The notes under the pieces: generated by a model
What the model saw: only the letters and a program-made list of their open reading frames with translations
Told to the model about the DNA's origin: nothing
Database searches by the model: none
In this document: one piece after another, positions 10,102 through 19,752 of the stretch
How positions within the stretch are numbered: the stretch's first letter is position 1
Layout: each line of letters begins with the position of its first letter
DNA from: Betaproteobacteria bacterium
GTDB lineage: Bacteria > Pseudomonadota > Gammaproteobacteria > Burkholderiales > Casimicrobiaceae
NCBI GenBank assembly: GCA_004293675.1
Contig: READ01000024.1
Coordinates: 1-64,000, forward strand
DNA length: 64,000 bases
Direction of reading: 5' to 3'
Translations under genes and position numbers: made by a program

Positions 10102-12318
10102 ATGAACTTTACTGACTTTGATCGTCTGCAAACACTGACCGGCGGCGCCACCGGCAATGACTTTTGTGCGACCACGGCTGCCGGCGACTCGATCGCGCTG
10201 AGCGTGACGACTTACGGTGCGGGCATTTTCCGGCTGCGCCTCAATCCGATTGCTAAGCCCGATTATGGATTGATCGTTGCGTCGTGCGACGCCAACTCCG
10301 ACTTCAAAATCGAACCAAACCGATGCAGTGTGAGCGCCGGAAAAGCGCGGCTCACACTAGCCAGCAGTGATCGAAGCGCGATGAAACTCGCGCTCACGTA
10401 TCGCGGTAAAACGCTATTGACCAGCATCGAAGATGAACAATTTCGTGGCATGGCAAAGCCGCTCGAAGCGGAGCGGATTGCGGCATTTGGTTTGACCGAA
10501 AAGCGCGCAGTCATGTCGTTGGCGCTTGACACCGAAACAGCGGTGTACGGCCTGGGCGAGAAAGGCGCGGCGCTCAACAAGCGCGGTCAGTTGGTGAGCT
10601 CACGGGTTGAAGATGCGCTTGGCGTAAGCACCGATTTAGCTTACAAAAACACGCCGTTTGCGTGGGCCATTACCCCCAACGGCTGCTGGGGTGTGTTGAC
10701 CCACACCACGGTCGATGTGCAGCACGGTGTCGGTCACGCGCAGTGGTCCAACCGCAGCTACGTGGTTGTGACTGACGAGCCGCAGCTCGATGTGTTTTTC
10801 ATTGCCGCTGACACGCCTACACAACTGATCGCGGCCTATCATCGGTTGACGGGCAAGCCCGAAAACGTGCCGCTGTGGTCACTCGGCGCATGGATTTCGC
10901 GAGCGTATTACAAGGACGAGGCCGACATCATGGCCACCGCTCAGGAACTGCGCGATCGCAAGTTTCCCGCCGATGTCATTACGTTTGATGGGCGCGCTTG
11001 GCAAGACACGCCCACGCGCTTTCACTTTAACTTCGATCCATCGCGCTACCCCGATCCGAAGCGTGTGATCGACAACCTCAAAGCGCTCGATTACAAGATT
11101 TGTTGCTGGGAATATCCGCTGGTCTCCGTCAATCACCCGCAGTACAGCCAGTATTGTGAGCAAAACTATTTCCTGAAAAATAGCGATGGGTCAGAGCTGG
11201 TGTTTCATTGGGACACCGGCAAAAAGACCACGCCGTTTGGCCCCACGCTGACGCCGCTCCCGCCATCGGGATTGGTCGACTTCACCAATCCCGCTGCGTA
11301 TGCGTGGTGGCGTGACGAGCACAAAAAGCTTTGGGAAGTTGGCGTAGACACCATCAAGAGCGATTTCGGTGAACAAGTGCCAACCAACGCGCTAGCGTTT
11401 AACGGTGACACAGGCGATCGCGTTCACAATGTCAATTCGCACCTCTACAACCGCTGCGTCTACGAGGCCTCGGTCGAAGCTTACGGCGATCAAGCGTGCC
11501 TGTGGGGACGTGCTGGTTGGATCGGCACACAGCGTCATCCGCTGCAATGGGGCGGTGATCCGCAAAGCGATTGGGGCGGTTTCGCCAATAGTTTGCGTGC
11601 GGGGCTCAACCACGGACATTCCGGCTCGCCGTTTCACGCCACTGATGTGGGCGGGTTCTACGGCGCAAATCAACCTGAGCCCGCGCTGTATTTGCGATGG
11701 GTACAAGCCGCGATTTTCTCATCGCACTTTCGTATTCACGGCATTGGCGCGCGCGAACCCTGGGCGTTTGGCAAACAAGTTGAGACGATCGCTCGCGAGT
11801 TTTTTGAGATTCGCTACAAGCTCCTGCCGTATCTGCGCGGAGCCTGTGACCTTGCCGTTTCGAGCGGGTTGCCAGTGATGCGATCGATGGCGCTAATGCA
11901 TCCCGATGATCGTGTCGCTCGAAGTTTCGAGATGCAGTTTTATTGCGGGCCGCACATGATCGTAATGCCTGTGCTCAATCGCGAAGGCGATGTTGAAGGG
12001 TATCTGCCCGACACACCCGGTGGTTGGTACGATCTTTGGAGCGGTATGCACGTCGATGGCGGAGAAGTCATCACGCTAAATTACGATCTGGAGCGTATTC
12101 CCGTGTTTGTCCGTGCGGGCGTGGCGTTGGCCATCGGACCTGTCGTCCAATCCACGGTGCCTCTTGAGGGCGATACGCCAGTAATCGCGGTTGCGGAATT
12201 TGGCGCGAAACCGAAAAATGGCTACGAAATTTGCGTGCGCGGTAAAGCGTTGACTCGTGATAACAGTGGCTGGCGTTCGTACGGCCAGTCGATTCGAAAC
12301 GTCAGGAGGTTCCTATGA
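10102..12318 (+). CDS. Glycoside hydrolase family 31, alpha-xylosidase/alpha-glucosidase type
   Basis: GH31 retaining alpha-glycosidase of 738 residues with no signal peptide, so it should act on an imported oligosaccharide in the cytosol. The nucleophile is Asp421 in DTIKSDFGEQVP, which matches the KTDFGE form of YicI-type alpha-xylosidases rather than the WxDMNE of many alpha-glucosidases. The acid/base is probably Asp486 in PLQWGGDPQSDW. Also seen: AVYGLGEKGAALNKRG, GVLTHTTVDVQHGVG and HATDVGGFYG. It lies between the aldolase and the ABC importer, so it likely frees the sugar that the pathway oxidises. Alpha-xyloside is my preferred substrate class, but it is not proven. Confidence 0.85.
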   Translation: MNFTDFDRLQTLTGGATGNDFCATTAAGDSIALSVTTYGAGIFRLRLNPIAKPDYGLIVASCDANSDFKIEPNRCSVSAGKARLTLASSDRSAMKLALTYRGKTLLTSIEDEQFRGMAKPLEAERIAAFGLTEKRAVMSLALDTETAVYGLGEKGAALNKRGQLVSSRVEDALGVSTDLAYKNTPFAWAITPNGCWGVLTHTTVDVQHGVGHAQWSNRSYVVVTDEPQLDVFFIAADTPTQLIAAYHRLTGKPENVPLWSLGAWISRAYYKDEADIMATAQELRDRKFPADVITFDGRAWQDTPTRFHFNFDPSRYPDPKRVIDNLKALDYKICCWEYPLVSVNHPQYSQYCEQNYFLKNSDGSELVFHWDTGKKTTPFGPTLTPLPPSGLVDFTNPAAYAWWRDEHKKLWEVGVDTIKSDFGEQVPTNALAFNGDTGDRVHNVNSHLYNRCVYEASVEAYGDQACLWGRAGWIGTQRHPLQWGGDPQSDWGGFANSLRAGLNHGHSGSPFHATDVGGFYGANQPEPALYLRWVQAAIFSSHFRIHGIGAREPWAFGKQVETIAREFFEIRYKLLPYLRGACDLAVSSGLPVMRSMALMHPDDRVARSFEMQFYCGPHMIVMPVLNREGDVEGYLPDTPGGWYDLWSGMHVDGGEVITLNYDLERIPVFVRAGVALAIGPVVQSTVPLEGDTPVIAVAEFGAKPKNGYEICVRGKALTRDNSGWRSYGQSIRNVRRFL

Positions 12319-12357
12319 TTGCGTCATTCGTCCTTCGTCTCTCGTCTGGTTCTAAAA

Positions 12358-13431
12358 ATGGCTAATGTCCAACTCAAAAACGTTGTTAAGCAGTTTGGCG
12401 AAACCAAGGTCATCCACGGCATCGATCTCGATATCAAATCGGGCGAATTTGTCGTGTTTGTCGGACCCTCGGGGTGCGGAAAGTCGACGTTGCTGCGAAT
12501 GATCGCCGGGCTCGAGAGCACGACCTCGGGCGACATCATCATTGGTGAGCAACGTGTCAACGATGCCCCGCCGCGATCACGAGATATCGCGATGGTGTTT
12601 CAAGATTACGCGCTCTATCCGCACAAAAGCGTTTACGAAAACATGGCGTTCGGTCTTCGCTTACGCAAAACGAGCGACGACGAGATTAAGCGCCGCGTCG
12701 GTGATGCTGCGGCAATCCTGCAAATTGAGCATTTGTTGGAGCGCAAACCGCGGCAGCTCTCGGGCGGGCAGCGGCAGCGCGTGGCGATGGGGCGTGCCAT
12801 CGTTCGCGATCCCAAAGCGTTTTTGTTTGATGAGCCGCTATCGAACTTGGATGCGCAGCTTCGAAATGAAATGCGCACCGAAATCAAGAAGTTGCACCAA
12901 CGACTTGGGCAAACAATTATTTACGTCACGCACGATCAGGTCGAAGCGATGACACTGGCTGATCGCATTGCCGTACTTTCGGCAGGGCGCGTCATCCAGT
13001 ACGCGTCGCCTGATGAGATTTACAACCGACCCGCAGCGAAATTTGTGGCGGGCTTTACTGGCTCACCGTCGATGAACTTTGCGTCGGCCACCCTCTCCCC
13101 GTCCGGCGACAGTGTGCGCATCGCCGGTATCGACGTCACTCTGGGGCACGCGCGCCACGGCAGCGCGGGTAAACCTGTGACTTTTGGCATCCGCCCGGAG
13201 GACATTACCGTCGGCGGCACCATTCCCGCTCGCGTTGTGGTGCTGGAGCCGTTGGGTGCCGAAACTCTCGTGACTTTAGCGGTCGGTGATGCGCAAAGCA
13301 CCCCCGTCGAAATGGTCACCCGCGTTTCTCCTAATTTGAATTTGAAACCGGGAGAGGCGATCACCGTATCGATGAATCCTGCCAAAACGCACCTGTTTGA
13401 TCCAACCACTGAGCTTGCGCTCACTCAATAA
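12358..13431 (+). CDS. Sugar ABC importer ATP-binding subunit (UgpC/MsmK/ThuK type)
   Basis: Nucleotide-binding subunit of a CUT1 sugar importer. The ATG at 12358 ([20 protein letters not shown]) is preferred; an in-frame TTG at 12319 would only add a leader outside the fold. Walker [10 protein letters not shown], signature [15 protein letters not shown], Walker [14 protein letters not shown] and the H-loop [10 protein letters not shown] are intact. The last 120 residues form the TOBE/MalK-type regulatory domain ([13 protein letters not shown]). At 357 residues it has full length. It lies 30 bases before the binding-protein gene of the same transporter. Confidence 0.93.
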   Translation: MANVQLKNVVKQFGETKVIHGIDLDIKSGEFVVFVGPSGCGKSTLLRMIAGLESTTSGDIIIGEQRVNDAPPRSRDIAMVFQDYALYPHKSVYENMAFGLRLRKTSDDEIKRRVGDAAAILQIEHLLERKPRQLSGGQRQRVAMGRAIVRDPKAFLFDEPLSNLDAQLRNEMRTEIKKLHQRLGQTIIYVTHDQVEAMTLADRIAVLSAGRVIQYASPDEIYNRPAAKFVAGFTGSPSMNFASATLSPSGDSVRIAGIDVTLGHARHGSAGKPVTFGIRPEDITVGGTIPARVVVLEPLGAETLVTLAVGDAQSTPVEMVTRVSPNLNLKPGEAITVSMNPAKTHLFDPTTELALTQ

Positions 13432-13461
13432 CGTTTGAAACACACTCACTAAGGAGGAACC

Positions 13462-14718
13462 ATGAGTATCAAGAAAATCGTACTAGCGGCAACGCTGGCA
13501 TCCATCGCTGCGGGAAGCGCGTGGTCGCAAACAACACTCCGCATTTTTACTGGCGGACAACAACGCCCCGACGTCATGCGAAAAATTGCTGACGAATACG
13601 AAAAGCGCACACCCGGCGTGAAAATCGCCGTTGAAGTGGGCGGTGCTACGTCAGACGCTCAGCAGCAGTACCTCAACACCGTGCTCACGTCTAAAGACAG
13701 TGCGCTCGATGTGGTGCTGATCGACGTGATTCGCCCCGCACAGTGGGCCGCTGCGGGCTGGGCTGAGCCGCTCGATGCGTATCTCGGCGCGGATCGCCAA
13801 AAGGTGCTTTCGCAGTACATGAAAGCCTACGTCGACGCCAACGTCATCAACGGCAAAGTCATTTCGCTGCCTTACTTTGCAGACGCGCAGTTCCTTTACT
13901 ACCGCAAAGATCTGCTCGAAAAATACAAGCGCCCCGTGCCAAAAACATGGGACGACGTGATGGAGACCGCACAGATCATCATGCAAGGCGAAAAGAATCA
14001 AAACCTGCGTGGTTTTGAAACGGCTGGCGCACCCATCGAAGGAACGGTTTGCACGTACTTGGTACCGCTGTGGGGCGAGGGCTCCGACATCACCAAAAAC
14101 GGCAAACTCAACCTCGACACGCCCGAAGCACGGGCTCCGTTTCAGCTGATGGGTCGCCTGAAGCAATCGGGCGTGCTCTCGCCCAACGTCGGTGAAATCG
14201 TCACGGATCGTATCCGCGTCAATATGCAGGCCGGCAACTTGATCTTTGCGCAGACTTGGGGTTACGTCTGGAATCGTTCGCAAAACGATGCCGATAGCCA
14301 AGTCAAAGGAAAGATTGGCGTAGCGGTTCTGCCGTCGTCGAAAACCGGCAAAGGCGCAACCTGCATCGGTGGCTGGCAGTTAGCGGTCAGCGCGTTCTCG
14401 AAGAACAAAGCAGAAGCGGCTAAGTTCGTTCGCTACCTGTCGTCGCCAGAAGTGTCAAAGATGCAGGCAATTGCGGCGTCACACTTGCCGGTGTTCCCAA
14501 GCGTCTACAAAGACAAGGACGTGATTGCAGCCAACCCATGGTTTGAGTTCGCTGGTCCTATCGTTGAGACCGCAAAAGCACGTCCAGTCACTCCACGCTA
14601 TCAGGAAGTCTCCGACGCGATCCGTTCGAACATGAACGCGTATCTGTCGGGCACCAAGACGACCGACGTTGCGCTGGCTGACATCAAGAAGCGTTTGTCG
14701 CCGGTATTCAACAAGTAG
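13462..14718 (+). CDS. Sugar ABC transporter periplasmic binding protein
   Basis: Family 1 extracellular solute-binding protein (MalE/ThuE fold), 418 residues. The signal peptide is MSIKKIVLAATLASIAAGSA with cleavage after AWSQ. A strong ribosome site (aaggagg) lies just ahead of the ATG, in line with the high expression usual for binding proteins. Typical pieces: ALDVVLIDVIRPAQWAAAGW, YYRKDLLEKYKRPVPKTWDD and IGGWQLAVSAFSKNKAEAAK. It partners with the permeases at 14806 and 15696 and the ATPase at 12358. By context the ligand is an alpha-linked oligosaccharide later cut by the GH31 enzyme. Confidence 0.92.
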   Translation: MSIKKIVLAATLASIAAGSAWSQTTLRIFTGGQQRPDVMRKIADEYEKRTPGVKIAVEVGGATSDAQQQYLNTVLTSKDSALDVVLIDVIRPAQWAAAGWAEPLDAYLGADRQKVLSQYMKAYVDANVINGKVISLPYFADAQFLYYRKDLLEKYKRPVPKTWDDVMETAQIIMQGEKNQNLRGFETAGAPIEGTVCTYLVPLWGEGSDITKNGKLNLDTPEARAPFQLMGRLKQSGVLSPNVGEIVTDRIRVNMQAGNLIFAQTWGYVWNRSQNDADSQVKGKIGVAVLPSSKTGKGATCIGGWQLAVSAFSKNKAEAAKFVRYLSSPEVSKMQAIAASHLPVFPSVYKDKDVIAANPWFEFAGPIVETAKARPVTPRYQEVSDAIRSNMNAYLSGTKTTDVALADIKKRLSPVFNK

Positions 14719-14739
14719 TCCGCTCGCGGATTACTGTAG

Positions 14740-14794
14740 CGCTCTCCACGGAGAGCGTTAAGCCAAGCCGCGCAATAGGCCGCGGTTTGCCTTA
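14740..14794 (+). promoter_or_regulatory. Two intercistronic hairpins between binding protein and permeases
   Basis: 14740-14757 is a perfect inverted repeat (cgctctcc ac ggagagcg). 14759-14794 is an imperfect second hairpin (taagccaagccgcg ... ccgcggtttgcctta). They occupy most of the 87-base gap between the binding-protein stop and the first permease. Hairpins here commonly stabilise the upstream mRNA or reduce read-through, giving more binding protein than permease. That role is inferred from position. Confidence 0.5.
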
Positions 14795-14805
14795 ACGGAG
14801 CGACC

Positions 14806-15696
14806 ATGAAACCAAGCAAAGACCTATCAGAGCGCGCCCTCGGCTGGCTGTTGCTGTCACCCGTGGCGCTGCTGCTCGCGATCGTTGTGATCTACCCGGT
14901 GGGGCAGCTGATTTACTCGAGTTTCTTCACCATTCGCCTCACTGAGCCGTGGCTCGGCACGCCGTTTGTGGGGCTCGAAAACTACCTCAAAGCGTGGGAA
15001 GACGAGCGTTTCTGGGGCGCGCTGATGAACACGCTGTTGTTCATCGTCGTTACCGTGCCAGGTTCTCTGGCTGTGGGTTTGGGTTTGGCGATGCTCGCCA
15101 ATATGCCGTTTAAGCGGAAGTGGCCCGTGCGTCTCGCGCTGCTGTTACCGTGGGCGTTGCCATTGGTCTTTGCGGGTCTGATTTTCCGTTGGTTCTTTGA
15201 CAACAAACTGGGTTTTTTTAACGACATTTTGGTGCGCATAGGCATCGAACCTCAACCGTGGCTCACCGATCCGGTACTCGCAAAGATCGCAATTTGCTTC
15301 ACCATTATTTGGAAATCGTCATCCTTCATGGCTTTGGTGCTTCTGGCCGGCTTGCAAGCCATTCCAAAATCGCTCTACGAAGCCGCCGAGGTTGACGGTG
15401 CTAGTAAATGGTTGCAGTTCAAAGAAATCACCATTCCCATGTTGATGCCCGCGATTTTTGTCGCGCTCATTTTCCGCACCATCACCGCTATCCAGACATT
15501 CGATATTCCGTATGCCATGACCGGCGGCGGCCCCGGCGAAGCAACCGAAACGCTCGCTATGTACATCCACAAAACGACGCTAGATTTCTTGGATTTTGGC
15601 TACGGCTCAGCGCTCGCCGCCATCATGTTTATCGTTTCAATCATCGCCACCAGTGGCTACCTGAAATACACCCAACGTAGCGCCGGGAGAGATTGA
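14806..15696 (+). CDS. Sugar ABC transporter permease (MalF/ThuF type)
   Basis: Inner-membrane permease of 296 residues with about six membrane segments, beginning LGWLLLSPVALLLAIVVIYP. The EAA loop that contacts the ATPase is visible as YEAAEVDGASKWLQFKEITI, followed by PMLMPAIFVALIFRTI. The context GGGPGEATETLAMYIHKTT before the last segment is typical of CUT1 MalF-like subunits. Its stop overlaps the next permease start by one base (TGATG), which indicates translational coupling. Confidence 0.92.
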   Translation: MKPSKDLSERALGWLLLSPVALLLAIVVIYPVGQLIYSSFFTIRLTEPWLGTPFVGLENYLKAWEDERFWGALMNTLLFIVVTVPGSLAVGLGLAMLANMPFKRKWPVRLALLLPWALPLVFAGLIFRWFFDNKLGFFNDILVRIGIEPQPWLTDPVLAKIAICFTIIWKSSSFMALVLLAGLQAIPKSLYEAAEVDGASKWLQFKEITIPMLMPAIFVALIFRTITAIQTFDIPYAMTGGGPGEATETLAMYIHKTTLDFLDFGYGSALAAIMFIVSIIATSGYLKYTQRSAGRD

Positions 15697-16529
15697 TGAA
15701 CTTCGCTGCCCTTAAAACCAAAACCGTCGTTTGGTTTGCCGCCTTGATCGTGGTGGTGAATGGCTTCTTTCCAGCAGTGTGGATTTTGTTCACCTCGCTC
15801 AAAACCGAAAACGAGCTTCTACAGTTTCCGATCACCTACATTCCGCGTGACCCAACGCTCGTGAACTACTACCAAGCGTTTACCGAGAAACCGCTGCATC
15901 TGTTTTTGCTCAACAGCGTGATCGTGGCCGGTAGCTCCACGATCATTACCGTGATCGTTTCGGCGCTTGCCGCCTACGCGCTGACTCGGTTGCGTATGCC
16001 GCGTCGAAATTTGCTGATGGGGCTTTTGATGGCTGTGGCCATGTTTCCGCTGATTTCGCTCATCGTGCCGCTGTTTCAAGTGATGCGCGAATTGGGTTTG
16101 CTCAATACCTACCTCTCGCTCATCCTGCCCTACACCGTGCTATCGCTGCCGGTGTGTACGCTTGTCATGGCGAGCTTTTTTCAAGACATTTCGCCCGATC
16201 TGGAAGCCGCTGCAATGGTTGACGGCTGCACCCGAGTTCAAGCGCTGTTCAAAATCATCCTACCGCTGGCAGCACCGGGCGTTTTCACCGCCGCCATCCT
16301 GGCGTTCGTCAATGCGTGGGACGAATTCCTGCTCGCGCTCACCTTTCTCTCGCGCGAATCGATGCGCACTATTTCGGTGGGCATCACTTTGTACCAAGGC
16401 GAGTTTGCCTTCCCGTGGCCGCTCATTTCTGCCGCACTGATTGTGGCCATCGTCCCGGTGTGCATCTTGATTGCGATTTTCCAAGAGCGCGTGGTGGGTG
16501 GTCTAACGGCGGGCGGTGTCAAAGGTTAA
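15696..16529 (+). CDS. Sugar ABC transporter permease (MalG/ThuG type)
   Basis: Second inner-membrane permease, 277 residues from the ATG at 15696, which shares a base with the previous stop; a TTG one codon earlier is less likely. It has about six membrane segments. The EAA motif is LEAAAMVDGCTRVQALFKII, then PLAAPGVFTAAILAFVNAWD and EFLLALTFLS, the usual MalG-type signature. It is the last gene of the sugar operon. A copy of the 114-bp repeat element follows nine bases after its stop and may act as a 3' boundary. Confidence 0.92.
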   Translation: MNFAALKTKTVVWFAALIVVVNGFFPAVWILFTSLKTENELLQFPITYIPRDPTLVNYYQAFTEKPLHLFLLNSVIVAGSSTIITVIVSALAAYALTRLRMPRRNLLMGLLMAVAMFPLISLIVPLFQVMRELGLLNTYLSLILPYTVLSLPVCTLVMASFFQDISPDLEAAAMVDGCTRVQALFKIILPLAAPGVFTAAILAFVNAWDEFLLALTFLSRESMRTISVGITLYQGEFAFPWPLISAALIVAIVPVCILIAIFQERVVGGLTAGGVKG

Positions 16530-16537
16530 GCCTGAGC

Positions 16538-16651
16538 AGCTTTATTCGTTAACGCCAAGCGAACATTGGGTTTCAATTGATTTTTGCGCTTTTTTGAAAG
16601 TGTATAAAAAGATGCGATCCGCCATAGTTTGCTTGGCGTTTTGAGGAATGC
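16538..16651 (+). repeat. 114-bp AT-rich intergenic element, copy 2
   Basis: Starts agctttattcgttaacgcc and ends near ggcgttttgaggaat, 114 bp later. The left end matches the other copies closely; the right end is more diverged. It sits just after the permease stop. Confidence 0.45.
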
Positions 16652-16798
16652 TGATGCATGCGTGAGCTTCAGCTGAAAATGAGGATGGCGTCTTCCAGCC
16701 CTCGAATACGTCTGATACCAAGTAACCTTCAACTATTAGCCATTGACGCGGAGGTCGCTCGTGCATCAAGGTGAGTATTCCTCCAAAAGGGCCCGACG

Positions 16799-18592
16799 AT
16801 GATACTTTTTGAAACCGCTAACGCTTCAATGCGCGTGCGGATCTCGCTTCTAGTCGCGGTACTTTTCGTCGCTTTAGCTCTACCCATACAGCAACTAAGC
16901 GCGCAACCTACAAAGATCTCTGGGACGCTCCCCCCTAACGGCGACGTGTCCAATAAGTACGCCGTCAGCCCGGATGGTCGCTACGCCGTGTTCATTGCCG
17001 ACAAGGACCTTAACGGCAGGGACGACCTATACGCCGTTTTTCTGAGAACCGGCGCGAGCGTGAAGCTTTCTAATATCTTGGTGAGCGGCGGAAATGTCAC
17101 TGAATTCCAGATCAGCCCGGATAGTTCACGCGTTGTCTATCTTGCGGATCAAGACACACCCGGGGCCTTTCGGCTTTATAGCGTCAATATTTCCGGGGGC
17201 ACTACGCCGAATCTTTCCGGCGGATTTGCGACAACGGGTGGCGATGTGCTGCCGGGTTTCCAGATCAGTCCGGATGGCAACCGCGTCGTTTTCATCGCTG
17301 ACAAAGACGCTGATGACGACTTTCACCTGTACAGCAGCCCGATCACGAGCAGCTCGCCACTCAAGCTCTCCGGTACCTTGACACCGGGCGGTGATGTCAC
17401 GCACTTTCAAATCAGCGCTAACAGCGCTCAAGTCGTATTTCGCGCCGACAAAGACGCAAACGACGTGTTCGAGCTCTACAGCACGCCGATTGCGAGCGCC
17501 GTGCCGATTAAGTTATCAGGCACGTTGCCTGCAAACATGCTTGTCGAGCCTGACTTTCGTGTGAGCCCCGACAGCATTCGCACGGTGTTTCGCACCCGGG
17601 GGAATAGCACTGATCCCTTTGCGTTCAACGAGCTCTACAGCGTGCCCATCCTTGGCGGCACGCCAATTCAACTCACCACTACAAACGGTGGGTTTGGCGC
17701 CGGCAACGTCAAGATCACGCCCGACAGCACCCGTGTTTTGTATACGAGCGACGAAGTAGTTCAGTACGGGCCGGCGGTGATGAGTACGCCGATCAACAGC
17801 CGATCAGCCATCGTGGTGAGCGAATTCTTCGCAAGCATTGGGGGCTACGGACCCTTTGAAGTCAGTTCGGACGGCGCGCGTGTCGTTTTCACAATTGATA
17901 GAACCAGCAGCGGAATTTACGAGTTGTACAGTGGTTCAGCCATCAGCGCCACATCAGCGCTCAAAATTTCGGGCCCCCTCGTGAGCGGCGGAAGCGTAGG
18001 GGAATTCCAAATCAGCCCTGACGCCAGTCGCGTCGTATTTCGCGCAGATAAAGACGCGCAAGGACGCTTCGAGCTCTACAGCACACCGATTGCGAGCAAC
18101 ACCTCGATCAAACTTTCTGGCACACCGACCCCAGGCGGAAACGTCTCGACTGGGTTCCAAGTAAGTCCTGACAGCACGCGAGTCGTCTACCTTGCTGATC
18201 GAGATACGCCGGGTATTGTTGAACTCTACAGCTCGCCGATCGCCGCCAACTTGCCGAACAAAATTTCCGGGGCAATGATTGCGAATGGCGACGTGACGAC
18301 TTTTGTTATCAGCCCGGACAGCAGCCGCGTGATTTTTCTGGCTGATAAAGAGACCGACACCGTCGATGAGCTGTATCGCGTACAAATCGGAGGCTCATCA
18401 CTCGCGCTCGATATCGACGGCGATGATCGCGTGTTGCCGTTGACCGATTTGCTGCTGCTTGCGCGCTATCAACTGGGCTTACGTGGCAGCGCGCTGATCG
18501 CGAATGCGCTGGGTGAGAACGCAACCATCACTGCTGCGGGTGCCATTGAAACCCGTATTCGCGGTGCGCTCGGCGTCGGACTGCCGTTCTAG
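16799..18592 (+). CDS. Secreted TolB-like beta-propeller repeat protein with dockerin-like tail
   Basis: Up to 597 residues. MRVRISLLVAVLFVALALPI with cleavage near QQLSAQ is a signal peptide; it begins at a second ATG (16829), which is an alternative start, but aaaaggg precedes the ATG at 16799. About ten repeats of roughly 50 residues follow the pattern SGTL..GGDVT.FQISPDS.RV, VF.ADKD....ELYS.PI, as in WD40-like PD40/TolB propellers. The last 60 residues begin LDIDGDDRVLPLTDLLLLAR at about 537, the same tail type as the CAP protein at 3839-5641. Probably an extracellular or periplasmic binding scaffold; the ligand is unknown. The near-identical repeats could recombine. Confidence 0.75.
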   Translation: MILFETANASMRVRISLLVAVLFVALALPIQQLSAQPTKISGTLPPNGDVSNKYAVSPDGRYAVFIADKDLNGRDDLYAVFLRTGASVKLSNILVSGGNVTEFQISPDSSRVVYLADQDTPGAFRLYSVNISGGTTPNLSGGFATTGGDVLPGFQISPDGNRVVFIADKDADDDFHLYSSPITSSSPLKLSGTLTPGGDVTHFQISANSAQVVFRADKDANDVFELYSTPIASAVPIKLSGTLPANMLVEPDFRVSPDSIRTVFRTRGNSTDPFAFNELYSVPILGGTPIQLTTTNGGFGAGNVKITPDSTRVLYTSDEVVQYGPAVMSTPINSRSAIVVSEFFASIGGYGPFEVSSDGARVVFTIDRTSSGIYELYSGSAISATSALKISGPLVSGGSVGEFQISPDASRVVFRADKDAQGRFELYSTPIASNTSIKLSGTPTPGGNVSTGFQVSPDSTRVVYLADRDTPGIVELYSSPIAANLPNKISGAMIANGDVTTFVISPDSSRVIFLADKETDTVDELYRVQIGGSSLALDIDGDDRVLPLTDLLLLARYQLGLRGSALIANALGENATITAAGAIETRIRGALGVGLPF

Positions 18593-18781
18593 CCTCGGCA
18601 GCGATCGCTCCACAAACGCTCGCCGGATCGCTTCCCGAACGCCCAAGTAGGTCCGCGAGGGCGCTCTCGGTACGCTGATCCTCCGCACGACGCTCCACGC
18701 GCGCACTCGGTCGGGCAGGATGCCACCAGAGGGTTTTGCGGTAAAGTGTCGCCATCGATTAACGGGATGGGTGCAACAACG

Positions 18782-19732
18782 ATGTGGTTTGAAATTTTGG
18801 GCGGCTTGGTGCTGCTGTTGATCGGTGGCGAGCTTTTGGTTCGCGGTGCGGTGGCGTCGGCCAAGTCGCTGGGCGTTTCGCCGCTGGTGATTGGACTGAC
18901 GCTAGTGGGTTTCGGGACTTCCACGCCCGAGCTTGTGACGAGCATTACAGCTGCTCTAAATAATTCGCCCGGCATTGCAGTGGGCAATGTCGTCGGGTCG
19001 AACATCGCCAACGTGTTGCTGATCTTGGGTATCGCGGCAATGATTTATCCGTTGGCGATTGACCCCAAGGGCTTCCGCCGCGATGCCATCATGGTTGTCG
19101 TGGCCGCGTTGGCTTGTTTAGCAGTGGTCCTCAACGGTTTCATGGGTCGCTGGGTCGGCTTCGTTTTCGTCGCCGTGCTCATTGCTTACGTGGTCTACGT
19201 TTACCAATCTGAGCGGCGCGCGCCAGACGAGGCGGCTGTCGTCGCTGAGCACCGTGCAGAAGACGCCCCAAAGGGCCCGAAAGCGATGTGGATTTCGATT
19301 GCAATGGCCGTTATTGGGATTGCGATCACCATCCTCGGTGCGAAATTCTTAGTGAGCGGCTCCATTGAGTTAGCCAAGGGCTTTGGCATTTCTGACACCA
19401 TCATCGGCCTCACGATCGTCGCGGTGGGAACCTCGATGCCAGAGCTGGTGAGTTCGGTGATCGCAGCGCTGCGCAAGCACTCGGACGTCGCCTACGGCAA
19501 CATCATTGGGTCGAATATCTTCAACGTGCTCTTCATCTTGGGCGCAACCTCCATCATCTCGCCCATTGCGATGCCGTCGCAAATTGCCGCGTTTGATATC
19601 TGGGTGATGTTGGCAGCGACTGCGCTGTTGGTGTTTTTTGCGCGATCTGGGTTCAAGCTACAACGCTGGGAGGGCTTGGTCTTCATGTTGGCGTATTGCG
19701 GCTACACCGGATACTTAATCTCTATCGCTTAA
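18782..19732 (+). CDS. Calcium/sodium antiporter (CaCA family, YrbG-like)
   Basis: Inner-membrane cation exchanger of 316 residues. The ATG at 18782 (MWFEILGGLVLLLIGGELLV) is chosen over an upstream GTG. Two inverted halves each carry the alpha-repeat: VGFGTSTPELVTSITAAL with GNVVGSNIANVLLILG, and VAVGTSMPELVSSVIAAL with GNIIGSNIFNVLFILG. The acidic residues in GTSTPE and GTSMPE coordinate the ion in this family. It likely shares a transcript with nhaA, 20 bases downstream, making a small sodium/calcium homeostasis unit. Confidence 0.92.
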   Translation: MWFEILGGLVLLLIGGELLVRGAVASAKSLGVSPLVIGLTLVGFGTSTPELVTSITAALNNSPGIAVGNVVGSNIANVLLILGIAAMIYPLAIDPKGFRRDAIMVVVAALACLAVVLNGFMGRWVGFVFVAVLIAYVVYVYQSERRAPDEAAVVAEHRAEDAPKGPKAMWISIAMAVIGIAITILGAKFLVSGSIELAKGFGISDTIIGLTIVAVGTSMPELVSSVIAALRKHSDVAYGNIIGSNIFNVLFILGATSIISPIAMPSQIAAFDIWVMLAATALLVFFARSGFKLQRWEGLVFMLAYCGYTGYLISIA

Positions 19733-19752
19733 CTTAAAGGGCAACGAACCTA

